The position numbers and the translations under genes were made by a program. A model generated the notes under the pieces. The model did not search any database, was not told the origin of the DNA, and saw nothing but the letters and a program-made list of their open reading frames with translations. Source: BOG-908 sp964244615 (GTDB lineage: Bacteria; Pseudomonadota; Alphaproteobacteria; Acetobacterales; Acetobacteraceae). Taken from it: a stretch of 64,000 nt of DNA. Below are positions 30,437-39,379 of this stretch, one piece after another. The stretch is from the NCBI GenBank assembly GCA_964244615.1, contig CAXTJP010000003.1:24039-88038 (forward strand), given 5' to 3'. Within the stretch, counting starts at the first letter, position 1. Each line of letters starts with the position of its first letter.

Positions 30437-32329
30437 ATGGACGGCATGACGAATCGGGACCTAGGAGAGATCGCCTTGCTGGACGATGCCGTGCAGATGA
30501 GGGGCCGACACCAGGTCCGCGTCGACCGTTCGCGTGACGCGCTGCTGACCGATTTCGGCCGGGCCACGCTCGACGACCGCTACCTGCTGCCGGGCGAGGG
30601 CTACCAGGACCTGTTCGCCCGCGTCGCCAGCTTCTACGGCGACGATGCCGCCCACGCGCAGCGCCTGTACGACTACATCAGCCGGCTATGGCTGATGCCG
30701 GCCACCCCTGTACTGTCCAACGGCGGCACCGAGCGCGGCCTGCCGATCTCGTGCTTCCTCAACGAGGCGTCCGACAGCCTCGACGGCATCGTCGGCCTGT
30801 GGAACGAAAACGTGTGGCTGGCCAGCAAGGGCGGCGGCATCGGCAGCTACTGGGGCAACCTGCGCTCCATCGGCGAAAAGGTCGGCCAGAACGGCAAGAC
30901 CAGCGGCGTCATCCCGTTCATCCGGGTGATGGACAGCCTGACGCTGGCGATCAGCCAGGGCTCGCTGCGGCGCGGCTCCGCGGCGGTCTACCTGCCGGTG
31001 CAGCACCCGGAAATCGAGGAGTTCATCGAGATACGCCGGCCGACCGGCGGCGACCCCAACCGCAAGGCGCCCAACCTGCATCACGGCATCCTGGTGCCGG
31101 ACGATTTCATGCGCGCCGTCGAAGCCGACGAGATGTGGTCGCTGCGCTCGCCGAAGGACCAGTCCATCGTGCGCCAGATCTCGGCGCGGTCGCTCTGGAT
31201 ACGCATCCTGATCGCGCGCGTGGAGACGGGCGAGCCGTACCTCGTATTCTCCGACCACGTGAACAACGCGCGCCCGGACCACCACAAGCTGGCCGGGCTT
31301 GAGGTCAAGACGTCCAATTTGTGCAGCGAGATCACGCTGCCGACCGGGCTCGACCAGTACGGGCGCCAGCGCACCGCCGTATGCTGCCTGTCTTCGGTGA
31401 ACCTCGAGACGTGGTTCGACTGGAAGGACCACCCGCTGTTCATCGAGGACACGATGCGTTTCCTCGACAACGTGCTGCAGGACTTCATCGACCGCGCGCC
31501 CTCGGACATGGAGCGCGCGAAATACGCGGCCTCGCGCGAGCGCTCGGTGGGGCTCGGGGTGATGGGGTTCCACTCGTTCCTGCAATCGCAGAACGTGCCG
31601 TTCGAAGGCGTGATCGCGAAGGTCTGGAACAAGCGCATGTTCCGCCAGATACGCGAACAGGCGGACGCCGCGTCCCGCCTGCTGGCCGAAGAGCGGGGAG
31701 CGTGCCCGGACGCCGCCGATTACGGCGTCATGGAGCGCTTCTCCAACAAGATGGCCATCGCGCCCACCGCCAGCATCTCGATCATCGCGGGCAACGCGAG
31801 CCCGGGCATCGAGCCAATCGCCGCCAACGTGTTCCTGCAGAAAACGCTGTCCGGCAGCTTCACCGTGCGCAACCGTCACCTGCAGCAATTGCTGGAACAG
31901 CGCGGCCAGGACACCGACGACGTGTGGTCGTCCATCACCCTGCGCGCCGGCAGCGTGCAGCATCTGGACTTCCTCACCGAGCAGGAAAAGGCGGTGTACA
32001 AGACGGCGTTCGAGCTGGACCAGCGCTGGATCGTCGAACACGCCGCCGACCGCACGCCCTTCATCTGCCAGAGCCAGTCGGTCAACGTGTTCCTGCCCGC
32101 CAACGTGCACAAGCGCGACCTGCACGAGATCCATATGCTGGCCTGGAAACGCGGCGTGAAGTCGCTGTACTACTGCCGTTCACTGTCCATCCAGCGCGCC
32201 GACACGGTCAGCGACATGCCGAAATCCTCGCTGATCGACATGGGCCCGGCAAACGACATGCTGCCGCTGCCGCTGGTCGCGGCGGCGGCGCCGGCGACGA
32301 ACTACGAGGAGTGCCTGAGCTGTCAGTGA
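30437..32329 (+). CDS. nrdA: class I ribonucleotide reductase, alpha (catalytic) subunit
   Basis: 630 residues; ATG at 30437, with ATG at 30446 an alternative. Reduces ribonucleoside diphosphates to deoxyribonucleotides with NrdB. Visible: PATPVLSNGGTERGLPISCFL (first redox Cys), SKGGGIGSYWGNLRS, TSNLCSEITLP (radical Cys loop), VCCLSSVNLETW (partner Cys), PTASISIIAGNASPGIEP, and C-terminal ECLSC pair for thioredoxin/glutaredoxin reduction. The N-terminal ATP-cone of E. coli NrdA (761 residues) appears absent, which should change or remove dATP activity inhibition. The nrdB gene is not adjacent: a ClC gene on the other strand lies between. Confidence 0.95.
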   Translation: MDGMTNRDLGEIALLDDAVQMRGRHQVRVDRSRDALLTDFGRATLDDRYLLPGEGYQDLFARVASFYGDDAAHAQRLYDYISRLWLMPATPVLSNGGTERGLPISCFLNEASDSLDGIVGLWNENVWLASKGGGIGSYWGNLRSIGEKVGQNGKTSGVIPFIRVMDSLTLAISQGSLRRGSAAVYLPVQHPEIEEFIEIRRPTGGDPNRKAPNLHHGILVPDDFMRAVEADEMWSLRSPKDQSIVRQISARSLWIRILIARVETGEPYLVFSDHVNNARPDHHKLAGLEVKTSNLCSEITLPTGLDQYGRQRTAVCCLSSVNLETWFDWKDHPLFIEDTMRFLDNVLQDFIDRAPSDMERAKYAASRERSVGLGVMGFHSFLQSQNVPFEGVIAKVWNKRMFRQIREQADAASRLLAEERGACPDAADYGVMERFSNKMAIAPTASISIIAGNASPGIEPIAANVFLQKTLSGSFTVRNRHLQQLLEQRGQDTDDVWSSITLRAGSVQHLDFLTEQEKAVYKTAFELDQRWIVEHAADRTPFICQSQSVNVFLPANVHKRDLHEIHMLAWKRGVKSLYYCRSLSIQRADTVSDMPKSSLIDMGPANDMLPLPLVAAAAPATNYEECLSCQ

Positions 32330-32372
32330 CGGATGCCGCCCGTCTGGAACGCACGAAGTTGCCGGCGGCGCT

Positions 32373-33710
32373 CTAACCGATCGTCGGCACCGCCGGCCTC
32401 TCCGCGCGGGCGCGCGATCCTTTCTCGTACGTCCGTGCCAGTGCGTGGTACACCCCTTCCGGACACACCAGACGCGAAGCGCCGTAGCCGATCAGCGCGG
32501 CCAGCATCAGCGGCACCACCAGCGCGTGGTCGTTGGTCATCTCGGTCACGATCACGAAGGCGGTGATCGGTGCCTGCACGACGCCCGCGAAATACGCGAC
32601 CATGCCCAGCACCACCAGGGCCTGCGCGGGCGCACCGGGCAGCATCCATGCCATGTCTGCGCCCAGACCCGCGCCCACCGCGAGCGAGGGCGCGAAGATG
32701 CCGCCGGGAATGCCGCTGATCGAGGACGCCAAAGTCGCCAGGAACTTCAGTGCACCGAATCGCAGCGGCGGCCCGCCCGATCCCTGCACCAGCGCGCGCG
32801 CCTCACCGTAACCTGTGCCGAACGAGGCGCCGTCGCACAGCAGGCCGCACAGGGCCACGAGCAAGCCGCAGAGGGTGGCGAACAGCACCGGGTGCCGGGC
32901 TAGCACGCGGCCGAGCGCACCGGGCAGGCCCTCGCCGAAGGCGATCAGCACGCGGCTGAAGCCGCCGCCCAGCAGGCCGCCGGCCACACCCACCAATGGC
33001 AGGGCAAGCCAGGCTTCCGTCGTCTGCAGGGTGGCATGTGTCTGGCCGAAATAGGTGTAGTCGCCCTGCAGCGCCAGCGAGGTGAGGCCGGCGGCAATCA
33101 CCGTGCAGATGACCAGGCCGCTGGTCCGTGTCTCGAAGGACCGGCTCATTTCCTCTATGCCGAACACGATGCCCGCCAGCGGTGTGTTGAACGCCGCGGC
33201 CACGCCGGCCGCGGCGCCCGCCAGGATCAGGCCCGGTTGCCGGCGCGGGGACAGGCGGCCGACGGCGAACATGATCGAGGCACCCACCTGCACCGTAGGC
33301 CCCTCGCGGCCGATCGAAGCGCCGCAGGCCAAGCCCAGCAGCAGCAGGACCATCTTGCCCGCGGCCAATCGCAGCGACACCAGTTGCAGCCGCGCGGCGC
33401 TGCCGTGCAGTTGCCGCGCCGCGATCACCTGCGGGATGCCGCTGCCGCCCGAGCCGGGAAAGAAACGCCGGGACAGGGCGCTGGCCAGTGCGAAGCCCGC
33501 CGGCGTCAGCATCAACGGCAGCCAGGGATGCAGGCCTCGGAACAGGCCGAAGAGCCGCCCCGTGCGGTCGGACGCTGCGGCCATTCCTATCGCGGCCGCA
33601 CCCACCACGAGCCCACCCAGCACGAACAGCACCCGCCTCCGCCAGCGGATCGCCAAAATGAGCCCGCGGCGCTTCTGGCGTGGCGAGACGAGGTCTGTCA
33701 GGCTGAACAT
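32373..33710 (-). CDS. ClC-family chloride channel/transporter
   Basis: 445 residues, polytopic. ClC selectivity-filter motifs are all present: GSGIP (about 89-93), GREGP (134-138, with the gating Glu136), and GIPGGIFAPSLAVGAGLG near the C-terminus; FGIEEM holds the internal proton-relay Glu of exchangers, so it is more likely a Cl-/H+ antiporter than a channel. No C-terminal CBS domains. It is inserted between nrdA and nrdB on the opposite strand, convergent with nrdA (43-bp gap) and divergent from nrdB. Confidence 0.93.
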   Translation of the reverse strand: MFSLTDLVSPRQKRRGLILAIRWRRRVLFVLGGLVVGAAAIGMAAASDRTGRLFGLFRGLHPWLPLMLTPAGFALASALSRRFFPGSGGSGIPQVIAARQLHGSAARLQLVSLRLAAGKMVLLLLGLACGASIGREGPTVQVGASIMFAVGRLSPRRQPGLILAGAAAGVAAAFNTPLAGIVFGIEEMSRSFETRTSGLVICTVIAAGLTSLALQGDYTYFGQTHATLQTTEAWLALPLVGVAGGLLGGGFSRVLIAFGEGLPGALGRVLARHPVLFATLCGLLVALCGLLCDGASFGTGYGEARALVQGSGGPPLRFGALKFLATLASSISGIPGGIFAPSLAVGAGLGADMAWMLPGAPAQALVVLGMVAYFAGVVQAPITAFVIVTEMTNDHALVVPLMLAALIGYGASRLVCPEGVYHALARTYEKGSRARAERPAVPTIG

Positions 33711-33740
33711 GACGGATCATACCGGCTACACCACCATGAG

Positions 33741-33795
33741 ACCACCGATCTATGGATCGGTGGCGCTCCGGCGATATCGACACTACATATGGTGC
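33741..33795 (+). promoter_or_regulatory. NrdR-box-like site and palindrome upstream of nrdB
   Basis: ACACTACATATGGTGC at 33780-33795 matches the NrdR consensus at most positions and resembles the box before nrdA (shared CACATATGGTG core, CTACATATGGTG here). A second palindrome, CCACCGATC-TATG-GATCGGTGG, lies at 33742-33763. A promoter for nrdB separate from nrdA is therefore likely, with common NrdR control. Confidence 0.6.
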
Positions 33796-33848
33796 GCGAT
33801 GCGGGCATCCCGGAGTCGCAGCGAACAGATCAACCATCAGGACCGACC

Positions 33849-34862
33849 ATGGACCAGCACAGCCCGACCTCACACGCGATGGACGAGATCCCGGTTCGCT
33901 TCGACCTGCTGACCGAAAACCCGGTCTACAAGCCGTTCCGCTACCCGTGGGCCTATGACGCGTGGCTGACGCAGCAGCGCGTGCACTGGCTGCCGGAAGA
34001 GGTGCCGCTGGCCGACGACGTGAAGGACTGGCACCGCAACCTCTCCGACGGCGAGCGCAACTTGGTCACCCAGATCTTCCGCTTCTTCACGCAGTCCGAC
34101 GTGGAGGTGAACAACTGCTACATGAAGCATTACAGCCAGGTGTTCAAACCCACCGAGGTGCTGATGATGCTGTCCGCCTTCAGCAACATCGAGACCGTGC
34201 ACATCGCCGCCTACAGCCACCTGCTCGACACGATCGGCATGCCGGAGATCGAGTACCAGGCCTTCCGCCGCATCAAGGAGATGAAGGACAAGTTCGACTA
34301 CATGCAGTCCTTCACGGTGGACAGCAAGCACGAGATCGCCAAGACCCTGGCGGCGTTCGGCGCGTTCACCGAAGGGCTGCAGCTGTTCGCGTCGTTCGCC
34401 ATCCTGCTGAACTTCCCGCGCTTCAACAAGCTGAAGGGCATGGGCCAGATCGTGTCCTGGTCGGTGCGCGACGAGACGCTGCACTGCCTTTCGGTGATCA
34501 AGCTGTTCCGCACCTTCATCCAGGAAAACCCGGAAATCTGGACCGAGGAGCTGCGGCGCGAGCTGTACCTCACCTGCGCCACCATCGTGGACCACGAGGA
34601 CGCGTTCATCGACCTCGCCTTCGAGCTCGGACCGGTCGAGGGACTGAACGCGGCGCAGGTGAAGGAATACATCCGTTTCGTGGCAGACCGACGGCTGATG
34701 CAGCTCGGGCTGAACCCGCTGTTCCACATCGCCCGCAACCCGCTGCCCTGGCTTGACGACATGCTCAACGCCCCGGAACACGCCAACTTCTTCGAGAACC
34801 GCTCGACGGAGTACAGCAAGGCGAGCACCGGCGGCACCTGGGAAGACGTGTGGCCCACCTAG
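33849..34862 (+). CDS. nrdB: class I ribonucleotide reductase, beta (radical) subunit
   Basis: 337 residues from ATG at 33849 (CAGGA upstream). Houses the metal-radical cofactor needed by NrdA. Predicted metal ligands: Asp84, Glu115, His118, then Glu175, Glu209 and His212; the radical Tyr is present at 122 (ETVHIAAY), so it is not a Phe-type class Ic enzyme. The C-terminus ends TWEDVWPT, an acidic/Trp tail of the sort that docks on NrdA. Close spacing in the first ligand block equals E. coli numbering. The gene is about 1.5 kb from nrdA with its own NrdR-like box. Confidence 0.95.
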   Translation: MDQHSPTSHAMDEIPVRFDLLTENPVYKPFRYPWAYDAWLTQQRVHWLPEEVPLADDVKDWHRNLSDGERNLVTQIFRFFTQSDVEVNNCYMKHYSQVFKPTEVLMMLSAFSNIETVHIAAYSHLLDTIGMPEIEYQAFRRIKEMKDKFDYMQSFTVDSKHEIAKTLAAFGAFTEGLQLFASFAILLNFPRFNKLKGMGQIVSWSVRDETLHCLSVIKLFRTFIQENPEIWTEELRRELYLTCATIVDHEDAFIDLAFELGPVEGLNAAQVKEYIRFVADRRLMQLGLNPLFHIARNPLPWLDDMLNAPEHANFFENRSTEYSKASTGGTWEDVWPT

Positions 34863-34887
34863 GACAAAGTTGAGGGCGAGGCAGCCT

Positions 34888-35484
34888 GTGTCCGATTTCA
34901 GACTGTCTCGTGAAGCGCTCCTGGACGCGTTCGGCGATCTGGGTCGGCTCGCCTGGGAAGCAGGCAAGACGATCGAGATCGCCGTCTATGGCGGCTCGGC
35001 CCTGATGCTGAGCTATGATTGGCGACTGGCCACACGGGATGTGGACGGCGTCTTCGAGGCCGACCGTAGCACAGTCAGAGTTCTTGCCGCCGCGATCGCC
35101 AGAGAGCGCGGCTGGCCGGAGGATTGGCTGAACGACGGCGTCAAGGGTTTTCTGAGCGCCAGGGATGCAGACGAGGAGGTCAGGCTATTCTATGGCGAGT
35201 TCCCCTCCTCGGATTTACCGGGCCTTAGAGTGTTTGTTCCCCGGCCTGAATACCTTTTCGCCATGAAGTGCCGGGCGATGCGCTTGGGGGGCGTAGGCGA
35301 AAACGGGGATGTCGACGATATCCGCAACCTGGCACGCGAGATCGGCGTGACCGAGGCGCAAGAGGCCGTCGCCCTCGTGGCGTCATTCTACCCGCAGGCA
35401 TTGCTGCAACCGAAAGTCCAGTTCGGTATCGAGGAAATCTTTTCGGACATGGCCGACGAGACGCCTCGCGTTACGCCCACGTGA
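34888..35484 (+). CDS. DUF6036-like nucleotidyltransferase-fold protein
   Basis: 198 residues from GTG at 34888 (GAGG five bases upstream); TTG at 34870 is an alternative. The N-terminal core IEIAVYGGSALMLSYDWRLATRDVDGVFEAD has the GG[SA]...R.T.DxD signature of minimal nucleotidyltransferases, seen in DUF6036 and AbiEii-like toxins. Later FVPRPEYLFAMKCRAMRLGG and DVDDIRNLAREIGV match the helical second half (K-x-x-A...D..D...L). It overlaps an unknown downstream gene (GTGA). Such pairs are often toxin-antitoxin modules; that role is inferred. Confidence 0.75.
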   Translation: MSDFRLSREALLDAFGDLGRLAWEAGKTIEIAVYGGSALMLSYDWRLATRDVDGVFEADRSTVRVLAAAIARERGWPEDWLNDGVKGFLSARDADEEVRLFYGEFPSSDLPGLRVFVPRPEYLFAMKCRAMRLGGVGENGDVDDIRNLAREIGVTEAQEAVALVASFYPQALLQPKVQFGIEEIFSDMADETPRVTPT

Positions 35485-35903
35485 CCGATCTGCGCAATCG
35501 GCCGTCCACGCTGCTGGAAGTATCCCGCCGTGCAGCCGCAGGGACACAGCCCTTCGATCCAGCCGTTCGGGAGTTTCTCGACGAGTTCTACTCGCATCCT
35601 GCACGTCGGACAGCGGCGATGGACGATGAGCCGCTGCTGCTGGACGATGTGAAAGACGCCTACCTCGCCGCGGTCGCCGAACACCTGGCATCCTGCTATC
35701 GCCTCACTCCGCCGGGTTGGGCCGAGAGCCACGGCCGGCCGCTCAAGAGAGCGTTCTTTGCCGGCGGCCTCGAATCGCTCAAGGCGACGCTGACGGTCGA
35801 AAGCCCGTCGGCGTTCAGGCGAAGGCTGCTTTTCGTCAGCAAGAACGCCCTGGACCGGCCACGTCGCGGCCAGCACGCCGACGATGTGGCCCCGTTGCGT
35901 TGA
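35481..35903 (+). CDS. unknown partner of the nucleotidyltransferase-fold gene
   Basis: 140 residues from GTG at 35481, overlapping the previous stop, so it should be translationally coupled. No helix-turn-helix is evident. It contains PFDPAVREFLDEFYSHPARRTAAMDDEPLLLDD near the start, then a helical AYLAAVAEHLASCYRLTPPGWAESHGRPLKRAFFAGGLESLKATL. A basic stretch near the C-terminus could bind nucleic acid. If the pair is a toxin-antitoxin unit this would be the antitoxin or accessory subunit, with toxin-first order. No family recognised. Confidence 0.65.
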   Translation: MTDLRNRPSTLLEVSRRAAAGTQPFDPAVREFLDEFYSHPARRTAAMDDEPLLLDDVKDAYLAAVAEHLASCYRLTPPGWAESHGRPLKRAFFAGGLESLKATLTVESPSAFRRRLLFVSKNALDRPRRGQHADDVAPLR

Positions 35904-35970
35904 GCAGCTTGCTTCCGTCCGACAGGGCCGCTTTGCTAGGCTCCGCAGGCATAGCGGAGAGTGACCACGA

Positions 35971-37869
35971 ATGGCAGACGACCGCCTCGGCATGAACCGG
36001 CCCATCCAGCGCCGGGATTTCCTCAACGGCGTCGCCGTCACCGCCGCGGGCCTCGTATCCGCACGGGCCGAGGCGACCGCGGCCGCGGCACCTCAGGACG
36101 CCGTCGGCTACTACCCCCCGTCGCTCACCGGCATGCGCGGCAGCCACCCCGGGTCGTTCGAAGTGGCGCACAGCCTGCGGGACGGCACCTTCTGGAAGAC
36201 GGCGCCGGCGCCGCAGCCGGGCGAGGACGGCTACGACCTGGTCGTCGTCGGCGCCGGCATCAGCGGGCTGGCGGCCGCGCACTTCTACCTCTCGGCGAAG
36301 CCCGGCGCGCGCGTGCTGATCCTGGACAACCACGACGATTTCGGTGGCCACGCCAAGCGTAACGAGTTCTCGCTCGGCGGCCGCACGGAGCTGATCAACG
36401 GCGGCACGCTGGAAATCGACTCGCCGCGGCCGTACAGCGCGGTGTCGGACGGGTTGCTGCGCACGCTCGGAGTCCATCCGGAAGAATTGGCGAAAACCTG
36501 CGCCAAGCCGGATTTCTACGAATCCCTCAAGCTCGGCCACGGCGTGTTCTTCGATCGCGAGACGTTCGGCCGAGACCAGCTCGTCACCGGCGCCCGGATG
36601 CGCCCGTGGCGCGAGGTGCTGGCGGGGGCGCCGCTGAGCGAGCGGGCGCGCGACGACATCGCGCGCATCCACGAATCCCAGGTCGACACCATGCCCGGCC
36701 TGAGCTCGGACGAGAAGAAGCGGCGCCTGTCGCGCATGAGCTACCGCGACTTCCTCCACCACGTGGCCGGCGCCGACCCGTCGGCCCTGCCCTATTTCCA
36801 GGCGCTGAGCCTGGACGAGTGGGGTGTCGGCGCGGACGCGGTCTCGGCGCTCGACGTCTGGAGCTTCGACTTTCCCGGTTTCCAGGGGCTTGGGCTGGCG
36901 CCGGGCTCGGCGCCGCACATGGGCAACACGGCGGCGGGCTACGCCGATGGCGGCTCCTACGTCTTCCACTTCCCCGACGGCAACGCCAGCATCGCGCGCC
37001 TGCTGGTCCGCCGACTGATCCCCGCCGCCGTTCCCGGCCACACCGTGCAGGACGCGGTGACCGCGCGCGTGGACTACACCCAGCTCGACCGGCCGTCGCA
37101 GACGCCGCGTATCCGCTTGAGCAGCGTGGTCGTCGGCGCGCGCAACATCGGCGGCGCGGACGCCTCGCAGGGTGTAGAGATCGCCTATGCACGCTTCGGC
37201 CAGCTGTTGCGGGTGCGCGCCGGGGCCTGCGTTCTTGCCGGCTACAACATGATGATTCCCTATCTGTGTCCCGAGCTGCCGCAAGCCCAGAAGGACGCGC
37301 TGCGCAGCCTGGTGAAGATACCGCTCGTCTACACCACCGTGGCGCTGACCAACTGGCGGGCGTTCGAGAAGCTCGGCATACGCGAGGTCTACGCGCCCGG
37401 CAGCTATCACACGACCATGCACCTCAACCCTGTGGTCGATATCGGCGGCTACGTTTCGGTCCGCTCGCCCGACCAGCCCGTGCTGCTGCGCATGACCCGC
37501 GTGCCCTGCGCGCCTGGCCTCGACGAGCGCACGCAGCACCGCCTCGGCCATGCCGAGCTGCTGCACACGTCGTTCGAGACGTTCGAGCACAACATACGCG
37601 ACCAGCTCGGCCGGATTTTGGGCGCCGGCGGCTTCGACCCGGCGCGCGACATCACCGCCATCACCGTCAACCGCTGGCCGCATGGCTACGCCTACGAGTA
37701 CAACATGCTGTTCGACCCGGACTACGCGCCCGGCCAGGCGCCGCACGAGATCGGGCGTGCGCGCTTTGGACGGATTGCCATCGCGAACTCGGATTCCGGC
37801 GCGGCGGCTTACACCGATAGCGCGATCGATCAGGGGCATCGGGCGGTGCAGGAGTTGCTGGCAATTTAA
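35971..37869 (+). CDS. spermidine-dehydrogenase-like FAD amine oxidoreductase, Tat-exported
   Basis: 632 residues. A twin-Arg signal (QRRDFLNGVAVTAAGLVSA, about 13-31) suggests export of the folded flavoprotein; ATG at 35992 is an alternative start. The dinucleotide-binding motif DLVVVGAGISGLAAAHFYL (about 89-107) is followed by NHDDFGGHAKRNEF. Other family segments: GRTELINGGTLEID, YRDFLHHVAGADP, HFPDGNASIARLLVRRLIP and a C-terminal RFGRIAIANSDSGAAAYTDSAIDQGHRAV, as in FAD amine oxidases of the spermidine dehydrogenase type. The neighbouring permease and glutamyl-polyamine ligase-like genes support polyamine use. Confidence 0.8.
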   Translation: MADDRLGMNRPIQRRDFLNGVAVTAAGLVSARAEATAAAAPQDAVGYYPPSLTGMRGSHPGSFEVAHSLRDGTFWKTAPAPQPGEDGYDLVVVGAGISGLAAAHFYLSAKPGARVLILDNHDDFGGHAKRNEFSLGGRTELINGGTLEIDSPRPYSAVSDGLLRTLGVHPEELAKTCAKPDFYESLKLGHGVFFDRETFGRDQLVTGARMRPWREVLAGAPLSERARDDIARIHESQVDTMPGLSSDEKKRRLSRMSYRDFLHHVAGADPSALPYFQALSLDEWGVGADAVSALDVWSFDFPGFQGLGLAPGSAPHMGNTAAGYADGGSYVFHFPDGNASIARLLVRRLIPAAVPGHTVQDAVTARVDYTQLDRPSQTPRIRLSSVVVGARNIGGADASQGVEIAYARFGQLLRVRAGACVLAGYNMMIPYLCPELPQAQKDALRSLVKIPLVYTTVALTNWRAFEKLGIREVYAPGSYHTTMHLNPVVDIGGYVSVRSPDQPVLLRMTRVPCAPGLDERTQHRLGHAELLHTSFETFEHNIRDQLGRILGAGGFDPARDITAITVNRWPHGYAYEYNMLFDPDYAPGQAPHEIGRARFGRIAIANSDSGAAAYTDSAIDQGHRAVQELLAI

Positions 37870-37972
37870 GGAAGCAGTTCTTTCTTGAAAGAAGGAACCA
37901 AAGAACTTCTGTTCATTCCGCGACGGCACTGGCAAAACTTTTTGCTTCTTTTTTCAAAAAATCCTTCCTTAC
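37870..37972. repeat. dispersed hairpin repeat type A, copy 4
   Basis: AAGGAAGCAGTTCTTTC with hairpin GTTCTTTCTT / AAGAAGGAAC (loop GA, one mismatch), ACCAAAGAACTT, then TTTTTGCTTCTTTTTTCAAAAAA and CCTTCCTTAC. It sits exactly between two convergent genes, so either hairpin could end transcription from one side. Confidence 0.78.
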
Positions 37973-39351
37973 ACTTCCGGCTCCCGCAACACCCAAGCCC
38001 CACGGCGCGCCAAAACGAAGCGGTAGTACAGCGCCGACACCGCAATCGTCACCAAGGTCGCCACCAGGCTGGGCTGTCCGGCCTTGGGGTCGATCAGGTT
38101 GGTGTAGATCACGTAGACCAGCATCAGCAGCGCGATCACCGGCGGCCACGGGTAGAACGGCATGCGATAGGCGGCATGGGCGGTGCTGCCGGTCCTTCGT
38201 CCCGCAATCACCGCCACGCACAGCGCACCATAGACCACCACGATGGCGGTGCCGGTGATGACCAGAAGCAGGGCCAGCGGCACGAAACAGAGCAGCGCCG
38301 CCAGCGCACCGGTGGCCAGCGTCGCGGCCCAGGGCGAGCCGGTGCGGCCCACCAAGGTCAGCGTGCGGTTCACCGGCGCCGCCCAGACCGCGTCGCGCCC
38401 GCTGCTGAACAGCATGCGCGAGACCAGCACCACCACCGCGATGTCGGCGTTGATGATGGCCAGCGACACGGACAGGTTGATCGCGACCCCCATCGCCGGG
38501 CCGCCGCGCGTGCGCACGAAATCGCCGAACATGGTGTCGGACGCGAACATCGCGGCGAGGTCGGGCGCGCCGTGCAGGGCGGCGGCCAGCGGCAGCGCCT
38601 GGCTGACCACGCTGATCACCAGCGCCCACAGCACCGCGCGCGCGATGTGGCGCGGCGCATCGTGCACCTCCTCGCCGAGGTACACGGCGTTGCCGTAGCC
38701 GTAGAAGGCGAAGATCGCCACCGAGGTGGCGAGCCCGATCACCCCGGGCGTCGCCGCCGCGAGGTGTCCGGACGCGTCTAGGAACACCGGATGCGCCACC
38801 AGCGAAACCCAGGACCGCGCCGGGTGGACAAAGCCGAGCACGGTCACCACGAGCAAGGCGAGCAGCTCCAGCACCAGGAAGGCGCCGGTGATCAGCGCGT
38901 TGGTGCGCACGTTCAGGATCGCGCACAGCGTGGTGAACATCACGCAGACCAGCGCGTCCACAAGCACGGGCGTGCCGGGAAACACCGCGTTGACGTACTG
39001 CCCGAGGCCGAGCGCCACGACGGAGATATTCAGCAGCAGCACCACCAGGTTCACGCCCAGGATGACGAAGCCGGCCATCGGCCCCAGCGTGCGCCCGACG
39101 ATGGCGTACTCGCCGCCGGTCAGCGGAAACGCCGATGACAGCTCGGCATAGACGGTGGCGGTGAGCAGGCTGACGAAGGCCGCGATGGCGAAGCTGATCA
39201 GCGCGCCGCTGCCCGCCTGTTCCACCACGCCGGGCACCACGATGAAGATCGACGAGGCGGGCGTGACGGACGACAGGGTGATCAGCAGGCAGCCGATCAT
39301 CTTCATGTTGCGGCTGAACGCGGGCTGCGTGAGCGAAGGAGCGTTTGTCAA
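37969..39351 (-). CDS. APC-family amino acid/polyamine permease
   Basis: 460 residues, about twelve spans. N-terminal APC signature MKMIGCLLITLSSVTPASSIFIVVPGVVEQAGSGALISF, followed by YAELSSAFPLTGGEYAIVGRTLG (the E-x-x-x-x-x-P-x-x-G-G-x-Y motif of span 3) and FAFYGYGNAVYLGEEVHDAPRHIARAV. It imports amino acids or amines by proton symport. Downstream of the PuuA-like gene at 28 bp on the same strand and convergent with the spermidine-dehydrogenase-like gene, so a PuuP-like polyamine importer is a reasonable guess. Confidence 0.88.
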   Translation of the reverse strand: MTNAPSLTQPAFSRNMKMIGCLLITLSSVTPASSIFIVVPGVVEQAGSGALISFAIAAFVSLLTATVYAELSSAFPLTGGEYAIVGRTLGPMAGFVILGVNLVVLLLNISVVALGLGQYVNAVFPGTPVLVDALVCVMFTTLCAILNVRTNALITGAFLVLELLALLVVTVLGFVHPARSWVSLVAHPVFLDASGHLAAATPGVIGLATSVAIFAFYGYGNAVYLGEEVHDAPRHIARAVLWALVISVVSQALPLAAALHGAPDLAAMFASDTMFGDFVRTRGGPAMGVAINLSVSLAIINADIAVVVLVSRMLFSSGRDAVWAAPVNRTLTLVGRTGSPWAATLATGALAALLCFVPLALLLVITGTAIVVVYGALCVAVIAGRRTGSTAHAAYRMPFYPWPPVIALLMLVYVIYTNLIDPKAGQPSLVATLVTIAVSALYYRFVLARRGAWVLREPEV

Positions 39352-39379
39352 TCAGCACCGTAACGAAAGGGATGTAGGC

